Below, in pieces: positions 35,350 through 48,004 of a DNA stretch of 64,000 nt. The position numbers were made by a program, and so were the translations under genes. The DNA is taken from positions 66,348,278 to 66,412,277 of the forward strand of contig CP136066.1 in NCBI GenBank assembly GCA_032622095.1, in the 5' to 3' direction. The first letter of the stretch is position 1. Every line of letters begins with the position of its first letter. Origin of the DNA: Siphonodentalium dalli (Eukaryota; Mollusca; Scaphopoda; Gadilida; Siphonodentaliidae). The notes below the pieces were generated by a model. The model saw only the letters and a program-made list of their open reading frames with translations. It was not told the origin of the DNA and did not search any database.

Positions 35350-35740
35350 TTAGACGGACCAGGCCCATTCGAGCTTCCCAAGTGTTTTATACGTAATTTG
35401 GAAGGAGGTAAAAATATACAAAAAGTTACATAACGGCTTCATATGCTCTGATAAATACATGCCATGGACAAAACAATTTTCCAGCTGTTTTCTCAGAAGT
35501 GAAATACTCGCTCTTTATTTCTACCATATCGGGAATTGACTAACACGGAACGCTCTTTTCTACTCCATTTCGTGCAAATGACTGTTTATAGTTTGGGAAC
35601 CAAACAGCATGTTCACATTTGTATTTTCTATTACTTCAATGCGTCTTTCTGGGACTTATAATGCTGGTAGAAGGGTTGTTCAAGTATTTATCTACCTATT
35701 TCGATACCGGGAAAAGTCAAAAGCGTATATTGTGGCCTTA
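35350..35740 (+). repeat. M1 family copy
   Basis: Shares TACGTAATTTGGA, GGCTTCATATGCTCTGA, CGCTCTTTATTTCTACCATA, AACGCTCTTTTC, AACAGCATGTTCACA and ACCTATTTCGATACCGGG with the other M1 copies. Confidence 0.65.
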
Positions 35741-36887
35741 ATGACAGAGATGAGCATAATCATTGATAAGTCTTAAAACGTATCTCCATCCTGATAATGG
35801 GTCCAATACATCTATTGATATATAGCATAGCACATCACATATATGTCATGAATTCAATTGGCAGTTTTGTGCTGATCTAAATGGCACCGGATCACATTTC
35901 TTCCATCCTGGAAACTGTTGATGATAGGAGTGAAGATCGTCAGTTCATGAAATATAACCAGTCTGATTGGTCACAAATTAAAAACACAATGTAAACTGTT
36001 ACTGAAAGATGAGGTTTTCAATAATTTGCTAAATCTCAGTGAAGATTTTAATTGTTATTGCCACCATCACCATTACAAAATCAAACATTAAACATAATCG
36101 GAAGAGAAAGACATCACACCGAGCAAATTATAGTCGTCCTCTCAGTGGATAGTCGTCCTCGGAGAGACAACAGGAAATCTCTAAGAGCTAAATTTATATT
36201 TGTGATTTTTATTTTACGTCACAATATTGAACAGATGTCACAGAAGCATGTTACCGTGTTATCATGCATGGCCGCATTATTTATGGCTCTATAATTTATA
36301 ATGGTCATCATTACAGAAGCCATTGTTGCAACAACAAAAAACCATTGTAGATTTTTATCGCTGCCTCAAATTACATACTTATTATCTTCAATCATATCTC
36401 AGTGGAACAGCGGGAAATGAAAATCTCAATTGAAATCCCAGTTTTAATCGAGATATTTTTCTCATTGAAATTCCATTGGGACTCCGATTTCCAAATCGAA
36501 ATCCCACCGGGATGGTAAATTGTCACTGCTATTCCAAAATTTTGATGAAATCCCAGTGGCATTAATCGGGGTTCAAGATATATTGTGTTGTCACATTATT
36601 CGACTATCACTTACAAGTGTTTTTCTCACGATGCATGTATATATGGTTATATGCATTGCTCAATGCATTGCCCTATGTATGTACCAATACCGTAGTCACA
36701 CGCACTACAAGATACAAGTAGTTGAAATTGAACCTCCCAACTTTATTTTTCACACTGCCACGATTGTGATGATGATGATGATGGTTATTATTATTATGAC
36801 GATACACGTATGTCACCCGGATGGTCCATGTATATTACTAGCATGTTAGTCCGCCACTGGCGGCAATCGTCAGAAACATGACAATTT

Positions 36888-37030
36888 TTAATTTTTGTAA
36901 TTAATTTTTTAATTTAATTTTTTTTTTTCAATGAGTTAATTGTGCCTTTTTAATTAACTGGCTTTTTTAATTTAATTTAATTTTTTTCAATGAGTTATTT
37001 TTTAATTTAATTTTTTTTTTAATTTTACCC
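36888..37030. repeat. AT-rich tandem repeat
   Basis: Repeats of TTTTTAATTTAATTTTTTTC and CAATGAGTTA. A short (ATG)n tract lies at 36768-36783. Confidence 0.7.
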
Positions 37031-37520
37031 GATTTGACCTTGAATTGATCATTTTCAAGGTCAAGGTCAGGTCGGGGTCACAAATTTAACCCGTCCATGA
37101 CACTTCAGTAGATAGCAAGTTTGAGCTCAATCGGTTCGAGTCTATAAAGGACACACACATATATATATATCATTTGTGGGTACCTGTTTCAAGGTGAAGA
37201 TCACCTCGGGCGATGAAAATGTCCCGCGTTCATAGGAAGCCCTAAGTACGAAATTAAGTACGAAATTTCGCATCGAGGCGGTTAATGGAGCCGTATTTAT
37301 GTATATAGACGCTCTTTATCAACGAAACTGCGGATACGAACGCTCTTTAACTATCAACGCGATTAAGCCCGCAGTGCCGTTTCTGTGACTGCGAGTGGAG
37401 AACGGGTGCTCTGAGCTTCTCCAAAACGCAGCGACGACCATTCCCGTGGGATTTTACCCTTAGATGGGAAGTTTGAACCAAACCGGTGCAGCCGTTTTCG
37501 TGTATATAGAGGACAAATAT
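37031..37520 (+). repeat. RTE-type LINE/SINE 3' tail sequences
   Basis: GTTTGAGCTCAATCGGTTCG ... TATAAAGGACACACACATAT (37120-37170) and GTTTGAACCAAACCGGTGCA ... GTATATAGAGGACAAATA (37470-37520) fit the 3' ends of RTE-type LINEs and their SINEs. The family pattern is TTTGA..CAATCGGT.CAG followed by TATAGAGGACACACAC. No coding part is present. Confidence 0.45.
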
Positions 37521-37818
37521 ACTGAAGTCTCAAAATATATAGGAGATGTCTCTTTTTCTATTCTATCTTTTATAAATATTTCTCTATCTTTCTCAAAATC
37601 ATGTAATTATGGATCCGAGAATAAAGCACAAAACAACACGCGTTGCCCGCTAGCCTATAATATTCATCAATCGTCGATGTACTAATTGCCTATATTTGTG
37701 TAATCAGCGTCGTTGTTTATCAAATCCGTTATTCACCGAACCGCGGGCCTTTCATCTCATGTGCGTTTTATTAAATTTTCAGCAAACAAAGCTACATATT
37801 AAAGCTATTGGATTCATT

Positions 37819-37990
37819 TAAAGGCACGGATGGCCTTCCCGATGGGTATATTACTATTAAAATAAGTCACGTTAAAACCACCATGAACAAACAGAATATT
37901 AAAATATAGACAAATATTGTTCTTATACCAATGAATAGCATGTTATTGTCAAGATCGTATACGATGTGCTAGTAAACAAAAGCAATGTTA
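37819..37990. mobile_element. TTAA-type MITE, partial third copy
   Basis: Starts TTAA then AGGCACGGATGGCC, followed by GATGGGTAT, TTAAAACCACCATGAACA and TGTTCTTATACCAAT, as in the copy at 13958. The right end was not found. Confidence 0.5.
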
Positions 37991-38399
37991 CGATACTGTA
38001 TAGTATGTAAATAGTATGTGATAAGGAAAACACTCAACACCGCTGATATCTGACTGAGTGAACTTTGGTTAAAAATGTACCACATTGTTTACAACAGACA
38101 GGTGTATATATCGCTAGGTAATCCTAGACACTCAATATTTTGGCGTTGCTTTCAACAGATGCAACTAAATTTTTTTTAAATAATATTAAAAATGAAAACA
38201 AGTACGCCTACTTGTTTGGTTTATGGAGGAAGTGGATGCTATCCGATATATATCCATATTGAAACGTCTATGATACGATTATGGGCGAAACTTGTCAACC
38301 GAGAGTGTTTTATATCGATATTTGTACTCATATGCGCTTCGTTCTGGGATTGAAACCCACTGGCTTACTGGAGTAAACGATATAATCAATAAACGTGGT

Positions 38400-38600
38400 C
38401 TCACCTTTATATGGGATACTTAGTCGGTTGGTGATGGTGATGCTGAATACATTGTTCGATATGTTGAACAGTCGTTAAAGGACCAATACTTGCAATCATG
38501 GAACAAAACTTTAGCCCAGAGCTCAAAATGTACTCTATATGAAGAAAATTTAAAGTATCTTTTGGCACAGAGAAATGATCATTTAGAACTGCCGCCTTAA
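38400..38600 (+). mobile_element. LINE C-terminal fragment
   Basis: The plus frame reads YVEQSLKDQYLQSWNKTLAQ then SSKCTLYEENLKYLL, like the post-RT region of LINEs (SLKDQxxxxWNxxxxxSSKxxxY). It ends in a stop near 38598 and is very short. Confidence 0.55.
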
Positions 38601-39069
38601 ATTCAGTTCATATATACCTGATCAAATTGAGAACTATTAAAAGGTACTCAATCCGAACAGACGGTCCCCATATCATTAAGTCACAACAACAAAAACAACA
38701 TTTCTTCAAAATACGCTTTTGTTATCAGAATCGATTAATTACAACAACATAATGCTAACCGCTGTCAACTATGGTATACAATGTCCCAAAACGTGTTATT
38801 TATCAACATGTCGTCCAACGAAATAGGACAGTATTATCACTTGCATATCACGAAATTTGGCAGTATTACCACTTGATTTTAGAGCTATCCGTCTTCGTCC
38901 ACAATTTTGTCCGAGAGCATCGATTTGACGGCGCTTTTCTGGGCCCCAAATAATTCAACATTTCGAGAAATAACAAATTTCAAAAATCGATATCTGATCA
39001 ATCTGAGCTTTGATGGGTGGGTTTCTCGACTCGAATCAAATATTTTTCACCTATTATCCTGACATTTGT

Positions 39070-39200
39070 AAACTGCCGCAAGGTAGACTGCTCTGGACAT
39101 CATTAGTGAAGTTTCCACTACCGGAGTCCAAGACTGGGGTGCCTCTACTGTGGGACCGGGATACGAGCATCCCCCTGCTCATATATTATGGGTATCACAA
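39070..39200. repeat. Inverted partner of 15405-15535
   Basis: Reverse-complement copy of the block at 15405-15535. Confidence 0.6.
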
Positions 39201-39269
39201 AGCCAAAGAAATAATCTGTGGGACCGTCTGATCGGATTGAGTATACCTTTAAGTTTCTAGTTGAAAAAC

Positions 39270-39565
39270 ATTGGTTTATTTTCTTGGATCTACGATGCCG
39301 TTTATTTTCTTGGAAATACGATGCCGTTTATGGTTTATTTTCTTGGATATACGATGTCGTTTATGTTCTTGGATATACGATGCCGTTTATGGTTTATTTT
39401 CTTGGATATACGATGCCGTTTATATTCTTGGATATACGATGCTGTTTATGGATTATTTTCTTGAAATGCGATGCCGCTTATCGTTTATTTTCTTGGATAT
39501 ACGATGCCGTTTATTTCATTGGATATATGATGCCGTTTCTTTTCTTGGATACGATGCCGTTTATG
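39270..39565. repeat. Minisatellite with 25- and 33-bp units
   Basis: TTCTTGGATATACGATGCCG plus TTTAT repeated about ten times, some units with an extra GGTTTATT. All three plus frames stay open only because the repeat lacks stops, so this is not a protein gene. Confidence 0.85.
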
Positions 39566-39839
39566 CAATTTGCACACATCTAAAAAGATATTTCCTATTG
39601 TTTAAGACAAAACCAAATTGTTGATACCATGCAGCTTGAATCTATTTGCGTTAATAAATAAACAAGTGAGTGCTGAAAGTAACAATATCAGCTTTCAGTT
39701 TTTTTTTTTGTAATTTCCATTAAGACTCGTAACAGTTTAACTCATTTAGTTTATATATATATGTGTCTGCTCAAAACCTTGTCACTTATTTCTGACACAT
39801 GAACTATCTCCTACTGAATTTCATTCGTATATATAGCTC

Positions 39840-40165
39840 AGAGGATTGCTCATTCGAGCCTCAAGATTATTTTGTCTACGTAATTTGGAAGGTTGACACA
39901 TATACGAAATATTAATATTACGGCTTATGCTCTGAAAAATACTTGCCATTGTCACACCCATTTTCCAACAGTTTAAAATGTTTCGCTCCGAATTGTAACA
40001 AACGCTCTACCATATTAGGAATAGACTAATGCGTCTTTCTATGACGACTATTGCTCGTAGAAACGTAGTACAAGTATATATCGACCTATTTCGAAACCGG
40101 GGAAAATTCCAAAGCGAACATTCTTAGTTCTGTTTTGGCGCGCAAACCGCTGAGTGGCTTTAAGA
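39840..40165 (+). repeat. M1 family copy, partly deleted
   Basis: Shares TACGTAATTTGGA, TATGCTCTGAAAAATACTTG, ACCATATTAGGAATA and CGACCTATTTCG ... CGCAAACCGC with M1, but lacks part of the middle. Confidence 0.6.
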
Positions 40166-40302
40166 AATTGATGTTGAGTTGCTTTCGTTCAATGGACTAT
40201 GGGAGCAAGTTGGTCTGACATGCGATATGCTTGTGTGTGGAACAATGCACCCATACTCAGTGGAACGCATCTAAATCAGCATTCAGTTATCATATCCACA
40301 CT

Positions 40303-40745
40303 CAACCCTTTACCCAACAAAACGGCCAAAAACGCCCAAATAAAGCTTCAACAGCCTAAAATATCTTCGGTCTGTATCAATAACACCATACAAATATGGA
40401 TATCATTGGAACCGGTTCATTGACCACATTGTGATGGTTTAAGTTGTGCCCTGTGCCAATGCATTCTCTTATGGTCGACTATGGTCGACTCGCATATATA
40501 AGAGAATGCATTGACCTAAAAAAAAACTTTTTTAACACTTTTTACCATTTTTTCTTACATTCTTTAACAATTTTATAATTTTTTCTTACATTTTCTTACA
40601 ATTTTAATAATATTTTTCTACATTCTTCGACAATTTTATCATTTTTAATATGTGTTAAGCCAATGCATTCTCTTATATATGCGAGGCGACCTATATAAGA
40701 GAATGCATTGGCACAATGCCGTTCTGTTGGGTAAAGGGTTAAATT
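40303..40745. mobile_element. Palindromic MITE pair, family P
   Basis: The outer inverted repeat is ACCCTTTACCCAACAAAACG at 40305 and its mirror ending near 40740. Inside are two short palindromes, each of the form GCCAATGCATTCTCTTAT ... ATAAGAGAATGCATTGGC (40457-40515 and 40662-40712), separated by T-rich sequence. Confidence 0.7.
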
Positions 40746-41071
40746 TGCAAATAAAAATAACACATACAGCACCCGTTTTGAACGATAGTCTTGTATCGCG
40801 GTGCAAGTTCCGTTGACGTCACACGACGTAAATGACAATCGTTGCCCAAATAAAAGCAGGATCACAGATGTCAAAATAAGCCCCGGATGTACCTGAATAA
40901 AGTCTGTTTTTAATTCACGGATTCTTGCACGGGTGACGTGTGATAAACACAGAATGAAACATGTGTTAATGGGTTTATCGAAGCAGCACTTGTTCCACCA
41001 CGGAAGGTTGGGTCACGAGGCTACGCTGCTCGATACTTTTGCGCTAACACTCGTGGCGTATCAACAAAGAC

Positions 41072-41290
41072 ATTAACCTTTTCACGACGGAAAGACCGCT
41101 GGTGTAGCATTAAACATGACTAAAAACAATAACTGACTAACAAGGTCATAGTAGTTACTGTTAAACCAATGCATTCTCTTATGCATGCGAGGTTCCTTAA
41201 ATTTGAAAACTCGCTTATATTAGAGAATGCATTGGCAAGGGTTTTCGCAAAATTTCAGGAAGCTCCAGTCATGGAATTAAAGGGTTAACA
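41072..41290. mobile_element. Palindromic MITE, family P
   Basis: The left end is TTAACCTTTTCACGACGG and the right end AATTAAAGGGTTAAC. It contains CCAATGCATTCTCTTATGCA at about 41166 and its mirror TAGAGAATGCATTGGC at about 41220. Confidence 0.6.
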
Positions 41291-42026
41291 AACTTGTGTC
41301 ATTCTGGGTCAAGTTTACATTCACTGATGAAGTAACAGCCTGCGGTGTGAATGAATATCTGACGATAGTATACGGGTGAGAGATTGGTTACCTCGACGCC
41401 AAATTAAAACGTGTTTTTTTATTAACAACAGGAACTACCGTGGCCCATTATACCCGCGGGTCAAAATAGATAGGAGGGTGTACTCGCGTACCTGTCACCG
41501 GGTGTTAATGTATAAAGAATATTGAAATAAAATTGTGACCAATAATCATGATAATGTCATGAACCCAATTTGCATAATTTTATTATATCCTTGTGTCAAG
41601 TCAAGCAAAAACTATTTGTACAGGCCAGGTTTTTGACGACGATTGTTACTTATACTTACTTGCTTACTTGTTATTTTAGTGGACACATATGCTGCAATTG
41701 TATCCACCTCAATTATACCGGACACATCAACTAGACACTCATCAGATTGGGACTTATACATGTTTGAAAACTGTCAGATTGCTTTTTTGTTTTTCAATTC
41801 AGCATTGAAGTTTAACATCAATTATTGGCTGGTCATGTTTATCCATTCTATTTTTGATTTTTTTCATTAATTCTGTGTATACAACTTCTTCGGGTAGGTT
41901 TTACCATCCTCTCTGACTAAATGAATATTTCCTTGTGTTGTAAACTGATCCCTCCATGTAGAGTTTATAATTGTGTCCTCTAGTTCATTTTTCTGTACTT
42001 CTTGTGAGTATACGTCTGAAACTTCT

Positions 42027-42204
42027 TGGTGAATTGAATTGCTTTATTTCACTCAATCATATAATTTCTATGCAATACAGAGTGAAAACCGTATATACAG
42101 AGCTATGTACACAATGTTAGTATGGCCGTTGCGTTTGGCGGTCGAGGTCCGTAAGTGTCATTCGTCGTGTTCTTCGTCATCATCATCATCATCATCATCA
42201 TCCT

Positions 42205-42235
<31 letters not shown>

Positions 42236-43176
42236 GTCGTCGTCTTCGTCATAATCATAATCATCATCGTCATCGTCGTCGTTGTCGTCGACGTCATCAT
42301 CATCACCATTATCATCATCCTTAGCGCCGTCATCTTCGTGAGTGTTTCAACATCAGCATGCATGTTGTCATTATCTTTGTCATCATCATCATCATCGTCA
42401 TCGTCCTCGTCGTCGCCATCGTCATCGTCATCAGTATCATCGTTATCGTCATCATCAACGACGTCAACAACATAATCATCCTCATCATCGTCATAGTTGT
42501 CAGCGTCTCGTCGCTATCGTCGTCCCGTTGCCATCATCGTTATCGCGGTTGCATGTCATTGTCACCATTATCGTCGTAATAGCCAACATTGTCATCATCA
42601 TCATCATCATCTCCGTCATAGTCGCTGTCTTTGTCATCAGCTAGGCTTGTCGTTTAGTTTAGTCAATCCTAATTTCGTGAATATAGCAAGATGTTTCAGA
42701 GTGCTTCTGTCTTCACTTTGAAGCAAGTCTATCAATTTGCCATTACTCGGTTGCTCGTGGTATAGTTTTGGTAAGTGTTTACAGCAGATGTCGGTCAGTG
42801 CCTCGCACGTTAAAGTGAAATGATATTCGTCCCCGACATCTTTAAAACATAGTCGACATATTTGGGATTCTTTATTTGTTGTCTTTTCTTTCTTTTTGTT
42901 CTTCTCCCACCGACAGGTCTCAATTGGGAGTCTATGGTTAGCTGTTCTTAGCTTTATAATAGAAAATGCCATGTCCTGGGGAATAATCATGAGGTATCTT
43001 TCCAAACTTAAATCATGTTTAAAACTACCGTAGAATGTCCCTCGCGAAGAGCTTTCGATATCGTTGCTCCATTGAGTCTCAAATAATTTATTATGTATTT
43101 TGCGATAGATTCCTATTTCCAAATGACTAAGTGGTTTTTGTGACGTCCAAATTTGATCCCAACCGACCGTTGACAT
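42027..43176 (-). mobile_element. 5'-truncated LINE, C-terminal region and 3' UTR
   Basis: The 179-codon minus frame (42637-43176) contains IIKLRTANHRLPIETCRW and then the knuckle CRLCFKDVGDEYHFTLTC near 42810-42860, the usual LINE tail. The 3' UTR includes the long (TCA)n tract, and the element ends at GAATTGAATTGCTTTATT (about 42027-42046), an AATAAA plus (AATTC)n tail on the minus strand like that of the LINE at 1-1147. RT and endonuclease are missing. Confidence 0.75.
42171..42625. repeat. Trinucleotide microsatellite (TCA/TCG)n
   Basis: About 450 bases of imperfect ATC/GTC triplets inside the 3' UTR of the minus-strand LINE. Open frames across it in several registers code only for runs of Ile/Val, Ser or His and are not genes. 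Confidence 0.92.
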
Positions 43177-43249
43177 GTGTTGAAGATTTTAAACACTATT
43201 ATCTTTTCTCCCATATAGACCGATGTCTTCTGTAATGTAGTGTTAGCAT

Positions 43250-43590
43250 GTTCACCCGTTCATGGCGGGAGCTTCCTGATGTTCTGCGAAAACCCTGTGC
43301 AACTGCATTCCCTTATATGTGCGAGTCGACACAAATTTTATATCATTTTTTCAAATTGTTAAAAAATGTAAGAAACAATGAAAAAAAAAGAAGATAAAAT
43401 AATTGTTAAAGAATCTAAGAAATAATGATAAAAAAGATAAAAATTGTTAAAGAATGTGAGAAACAATGATAAATAATGTAAGAAAAAACATTTAAAAAAA
43501 ATATAAAATGAATGTAAAAAATATATTAGAGAATGCATTGGCACAGGGTCTTTAATGTTGCGCCACCGGAGCTCCCACCTTTAAAGGGCT
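43250..43590. mobile_element. Palindromic MITE, family P, with A/T-rich core
   Basis: The left part is GCGAAAACCCTGTGCAACTG then CATTCCCTTATATGTGCG (43289-43326). The mirror is TTAGAGAATGCATTGGCACA (43527-43546). The core is a run of AGAAAYAATGAWAAA-type repeats. Confidence 0.65.
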
Positions 43591-44249
43591 AATTCGCTCC
43601 AGCTTCATATACACGATATTGTAGCCCCGCTGAGCTAATTTGGTTTCCCTTCTCTATGTACCCATTCTGGTCATCCGATATGTTTATGCAGGTGGGGTTT
43701 CCATTATAGTTGTGCGTATTCTAAATCCGATCTGATGTCCCTTGTATTTTCCAGATGTATCCTCATCCAGATAATTATGTAAATGACCGTCACAATCAGA
43801 TGGCTCCAACAACTGATTGTTCTTTCTTTGTTTTAGACAAAGGACAAATATAGATGGTAAATCAACGGAATGTCAGATATATGAATGAATTGGGTCACAC
43901 TGAATATACACGTTCTCCGGACAAGCTTTACAACGGTGTATATATGATTTTTAAGTCAAAAAAGTATATTTTTTAAAAGCATGCTAATTTAAAAATATGC
44001 GTATCACATGCAAGGCCGAATTTGTGTCAATCTCAAATATCGAAATGCATGTCAACATTTTATCGAATAACCAACATTCACAGGTCGCAGGCATAATTAT
44101 ACTGCTACGGTAAAAACATGACTAGCATGCCCATTATATTGACTCATACCCTAATAGATTATGCTAATACATGTCTAGGTTCGTGCATAATATTAACTTG
44201 GAGTAAACCAACTCCACCAACGTTGTAATTTACCAACTGATACATTTAA

Positions 44250-44415
44250 CCATTTCGTGACGGGAGCTGGGCTGGCGCAACATTAAAGACCTTGTGCCAA
44301 TGTATTCTCTTATATATGCGAATCGACCATAGGTCGCCTCGAATATATAAGAGAATGCATTAGCCTAACATTTTTGTTATCATTTTTTATAAATTTTTCT
44401 TACATTATTTAACAA
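44250..44415. mobile_element. Palindromic MITE, family P
   Basis: TGTGCCAATGTATTCTCTTA at 44293 is mirrored by TAAGAGAATGCATTAGCC at 44350. The left outer part, TTAACCATTTCGTGACGGGA, resembles the outer end at 41072. Confidence 0.65.
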
Positions 44416-44419
44416 TTTT

Positions 44420-46400
44420 TGAAGATAGATGACCTCTCTAAAAATGTGCAACCAGTTGAGAAAAAGTCCAAAAAAGGCGTGCGATGCAATTAAATCTCTG
44501 GAAGATTCAGTAATTGGGGAATCTCATTCCCGATTTAACCACGCCTCCGTAAATACTTCCTAGATACTGTCGCTAACTCTTACAAGCGCTGGCGGCTGGG
44601 CGGCTTATGAGGCTGTGAGCTAGAGCGAGTGCATGGTGCTAATTTCCAGAATTGTTTGGGCATAAAATAAAAAACGATATACAAATGAGGGAAACAATAT
44701 AATGTTTTGATATGATTTAAGACTGAATCAATTCATGTTCCAGGACACGTCTGCACCCAATAAAAATTAATAATGTGCCAGACAAAAATTATGCGAAATA
44801 ATCTCGTCCTAAGTGATTTCTTTTTCTTCGGTGTGAATGAATAATGTGTGTAAAGGATAACATGTAGGGGCCAATGTATATACGTAGTGAAAGTAGCCCT
44901 CCCTTTAAATCTAAATTTCCACACATATTCCGGTATTTTAGCAAGTAACTGGCCCTACCCAGCAAGACATGTCAGTTTCTCAAAAGGAATCATAACATAA
45001 ATGACGTCAGAAAGCAGTGCACGTTGCTAATCAGATTTTTCCATAAAGTGATAACCATTCATCTGAGTTATGCATCGGTATTTTCTTTGATGTACCGATG
45101 TGACGTCACACAAAGGAAGCAAAACAACTGTTCTTAAAGTACATGGTGTTTGGTTTTGAGTGTAATGGCCATTTCGAATCGCCGGGATAAGCACCCGTGT
45201 TGATCTGTTGGTCTTAAAGAGGTTATAAACTAATGGGTGTCACAACCTATAACGGATGTGTTGGATTAACACACAGGAAACGAGGCTGCATTTCATTTGA
45301 TTTTTCACACGTTTGATCCGCGAAGTCATTGGTAATCGACACTACATAAATAATACAGTTTAGTTGTTGCATAATATATAACAAAATGAGCTTTAATAAC
45401 ACGGAAGTGATAAACTTATATGCATTTTGGAAGAAAGATATTGTTTAGACTGTTATTATTACCAAACAACTATCTACATCCATGCATCGACTAATAACAA
45501 TATATTTTGCTCTAATTTCTATTATAGATTTTTAGTCACTACTAAGTTTGACTTTGTAAATTCAACGATGCCGGTTTATGCAGTCGAATCTCGGTAGTGT
45601 TTATAATATGCATCGTCTAAAGTCGAAGTTTTGTCTTAGGTTACATAATTAATGTCAGATAGAACTGCTCCTTCAAATATAACTTCCCCATGTCTGATTT
45701 CTTGACACCTTGTACATATGGTAACGGATGAGTAGAATCATTTGAAACAAGAAACTTGTATACCTCATCGAAACGATAATTACTGAATCCGGTATAATAT
45801 TGTAGAAGGTTGGATTTGTTTGAGGGTTTTTCCACCGAAAAAGAACGGTGATGATTTGTTTGCATCTTTGTTCTGTTTTGTTGTCCCTCTTTGAAACGAA
45901 AGTTATTTTAGCAAACTATATCACTTAAAAATCCGAAATATACATATAATCTATATTAACCTACCTTTGAACAAACATATGTATTCCTTGTAATCCTGTC
46001 GATATTGATGTTTTTGTGACTGTTGTTACACAGTCTGATCCAACGTAAACATCGTACATTGTTGGTTTTCGGCTTCGGAAATGGCCAATATATCATCGTT
46101 GATTTAACGTTAGAATATGGCTACAATTTTGTTTATTACGACTGTCAATATTACAAGATGCATACGCACACCTAGACACTTTAAAATCTCGAAAAGAAGT
46201 TATATTATCGTGTTAAACAACGTTTAAAACGAGTGTAAATGCATCATCGAGAGGTTCTTTTGTTTGGGAAGGCGACGACATTGAACTTCGTTAGCTGTAA
46301 CGCGATTGGTCAGTTACCACTGTCAGTCAATAATCTGATATTCGTCAATTCCGGACATCTTACAGAGAATAAAAACTTTAGAAGATGGACTAACTGAAAC
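44420..46400. other. No gene recognised
   Basis: AT-rich. Only short chance frames on both strands. Confidence 0.4.
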
Positions 46401-46408
46401 TACTCTTT

Positions 46409-46906
46409 ATGTTGATTCGAAATTCAAGGACACCGAAAAAGCCACAGAGGAGCTATACACAACCCAAGGTATCCTTGAAGAAAGCAGTAACACTATTCTT
46501 AAGAAACACCGACCTAAGTTATGCGCACATAAAGGTTGATATGTGGGGACGTAAATGGAGCGTTGTCATTAAAGGAATTCAAGGAACGACCAAAGAAAAT
46601 GCACAAGAAACTCAAAGAAAAATTAGAAAGTCTTTCACAAACATTCTTGGCATATCGGAAGAAGATACAAAATGAATGCAATTTGCTGCATGTCATCGAC
46701 TTCCAACGGGAACTGATAAACATCCAAACACTATCGTTCGTTTTGTATCATTATATGATAGAGACAACGTGCTTTCTAAAGCGAAGGAGTTACAACCATG
46801 GTCTGGCTACAGCGTATCTGTTGACCTTCCTGCAAACGTACCGAAGCCTCGAGGAAAGCTATTGAAGGAAAGAAGTGTTCTTTCAGCGGAGGAGAAAAGA
46901 AAATAG
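46409..46906 (+). pseudogene. L1/Tx1-type ORF1 (RNA-binding protein) broken by one stop
   Basis: Bases 46409-46675 and 46676-46906 are in the same frame, separated only by a TGA at 46673-46675. The first part has WGRKWSVVIKGIQG and then an amphipathic block. The second continues ACHRLPTGTDKHPNTIVRF, SLYDRDNVLSKAKEL and the DLPANV ... R tail. This is the order of the L1 ORF1p RRM and C-terminal domain. ORF1p coats element RNA. No start with an obvious coiled coil is preserved upstream. Confidence 0.65.
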
Positions 46907-48004
46907 AAATTAATCTGTATGAAAAATGAGTCATTCTTAAAACTGTAAACAAAATCAAACATCCACTGTGAATAGAAATTGTTATTATTAAAAATGAGTT
47001 AATTGATGTATTATGATATATTAGTTTTGTTACATAACTTGTTGTGACTTAAATTTAAATGAAAATCACACAAGTTGTGACACCTCGGGTGTTACCACTT
47101 CATCACTGCTGAATCATGGGGAAACTAGTAAATTGGCCAGGAAGGCAACAAACTATCACTCATTGATTGTGTGTGTTATTTCCAGCTTGTCGGGATTTTA
47201 TTTTTGTCCTATCATTCTGCAATGGTTTATGGCCCGTGCACCCTGGGCGCCACAATATAATTTCTAAGACTAATTACTTAAACACTTTGGTAGCTGGTTG
47301 TTCGATGTCAGACTGTTTATTATTTTATTCCCATTCGTTCATTTGTGGAGGGTTTCTGACCATAATTTGACTGGCGCTCTCGGTTAAACTTTTTGTCGGA
47401 GCTTACACACGGATGACCGAATGGGAATCCATTGAGCATTATATGGCGTGTTTGTATCAGTTCAATGTATTCTTTAATTAGAATTGATAGGGAAAATCAA
47501 GTCATAACTGAACACAAATCCATGTGGTTGCAGACTATTAATTTTCCAATTTGTTGAAGACTAATTGAAAACATCTTAAATATGATAATCCCTTATTATG
47601 CAAAGAGAAGTAACTCCATGTATTTTTGTTTATCACCTTGGCATAGCTTTTGAGATGAATTCCTTTCATACATACAAAAATACACATTCATTAAGTAGCT
47701 AGCACATATGACAAAAGAGGGATAACTCTATCCGACATAGATTTTTTTTTATTTCCCTCTGTTTTTACCAAAGAGCTCACACTAGCAAAAAATACACAGG
47801 TGAATGTTCGTGTTCACACAAGAGATGAATATTGCATAAGTAATTTCTTTATTTCCGATATTTACTATCCGTCGTCAATCATTTAATGTGATGACAGAAT
47901 TTCATACTAGGGAGTCTATTGTTATTGTTCATAATAAAATTGTTTCAACACATGAACTTGAACTTGTATCTGCAATCTGTTGCATGTTAATTAGTTTATA
48001 TAAA

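Noticed and set aside
39218-39624. Hydrophobic repeat protein in three frames
   Set aside because: The frames follow a stop-free tandem repeat. Openness in all three registers argues against coding.
41355-41395. Another copy of the 34-bp minisatellite (GACGATAGTATACG ... GAGAGATTGG)
   Set aside because: It is a single short resemblance to a divergent unit at 23873, with no repeats or exon beside it.
42155-42721. Several overlapping plus-strand frames rich in Ile, Ser or His
   Set aside because: All are readings of the (TCA/TCG)n microsatellite in a LINE 3' UTR.
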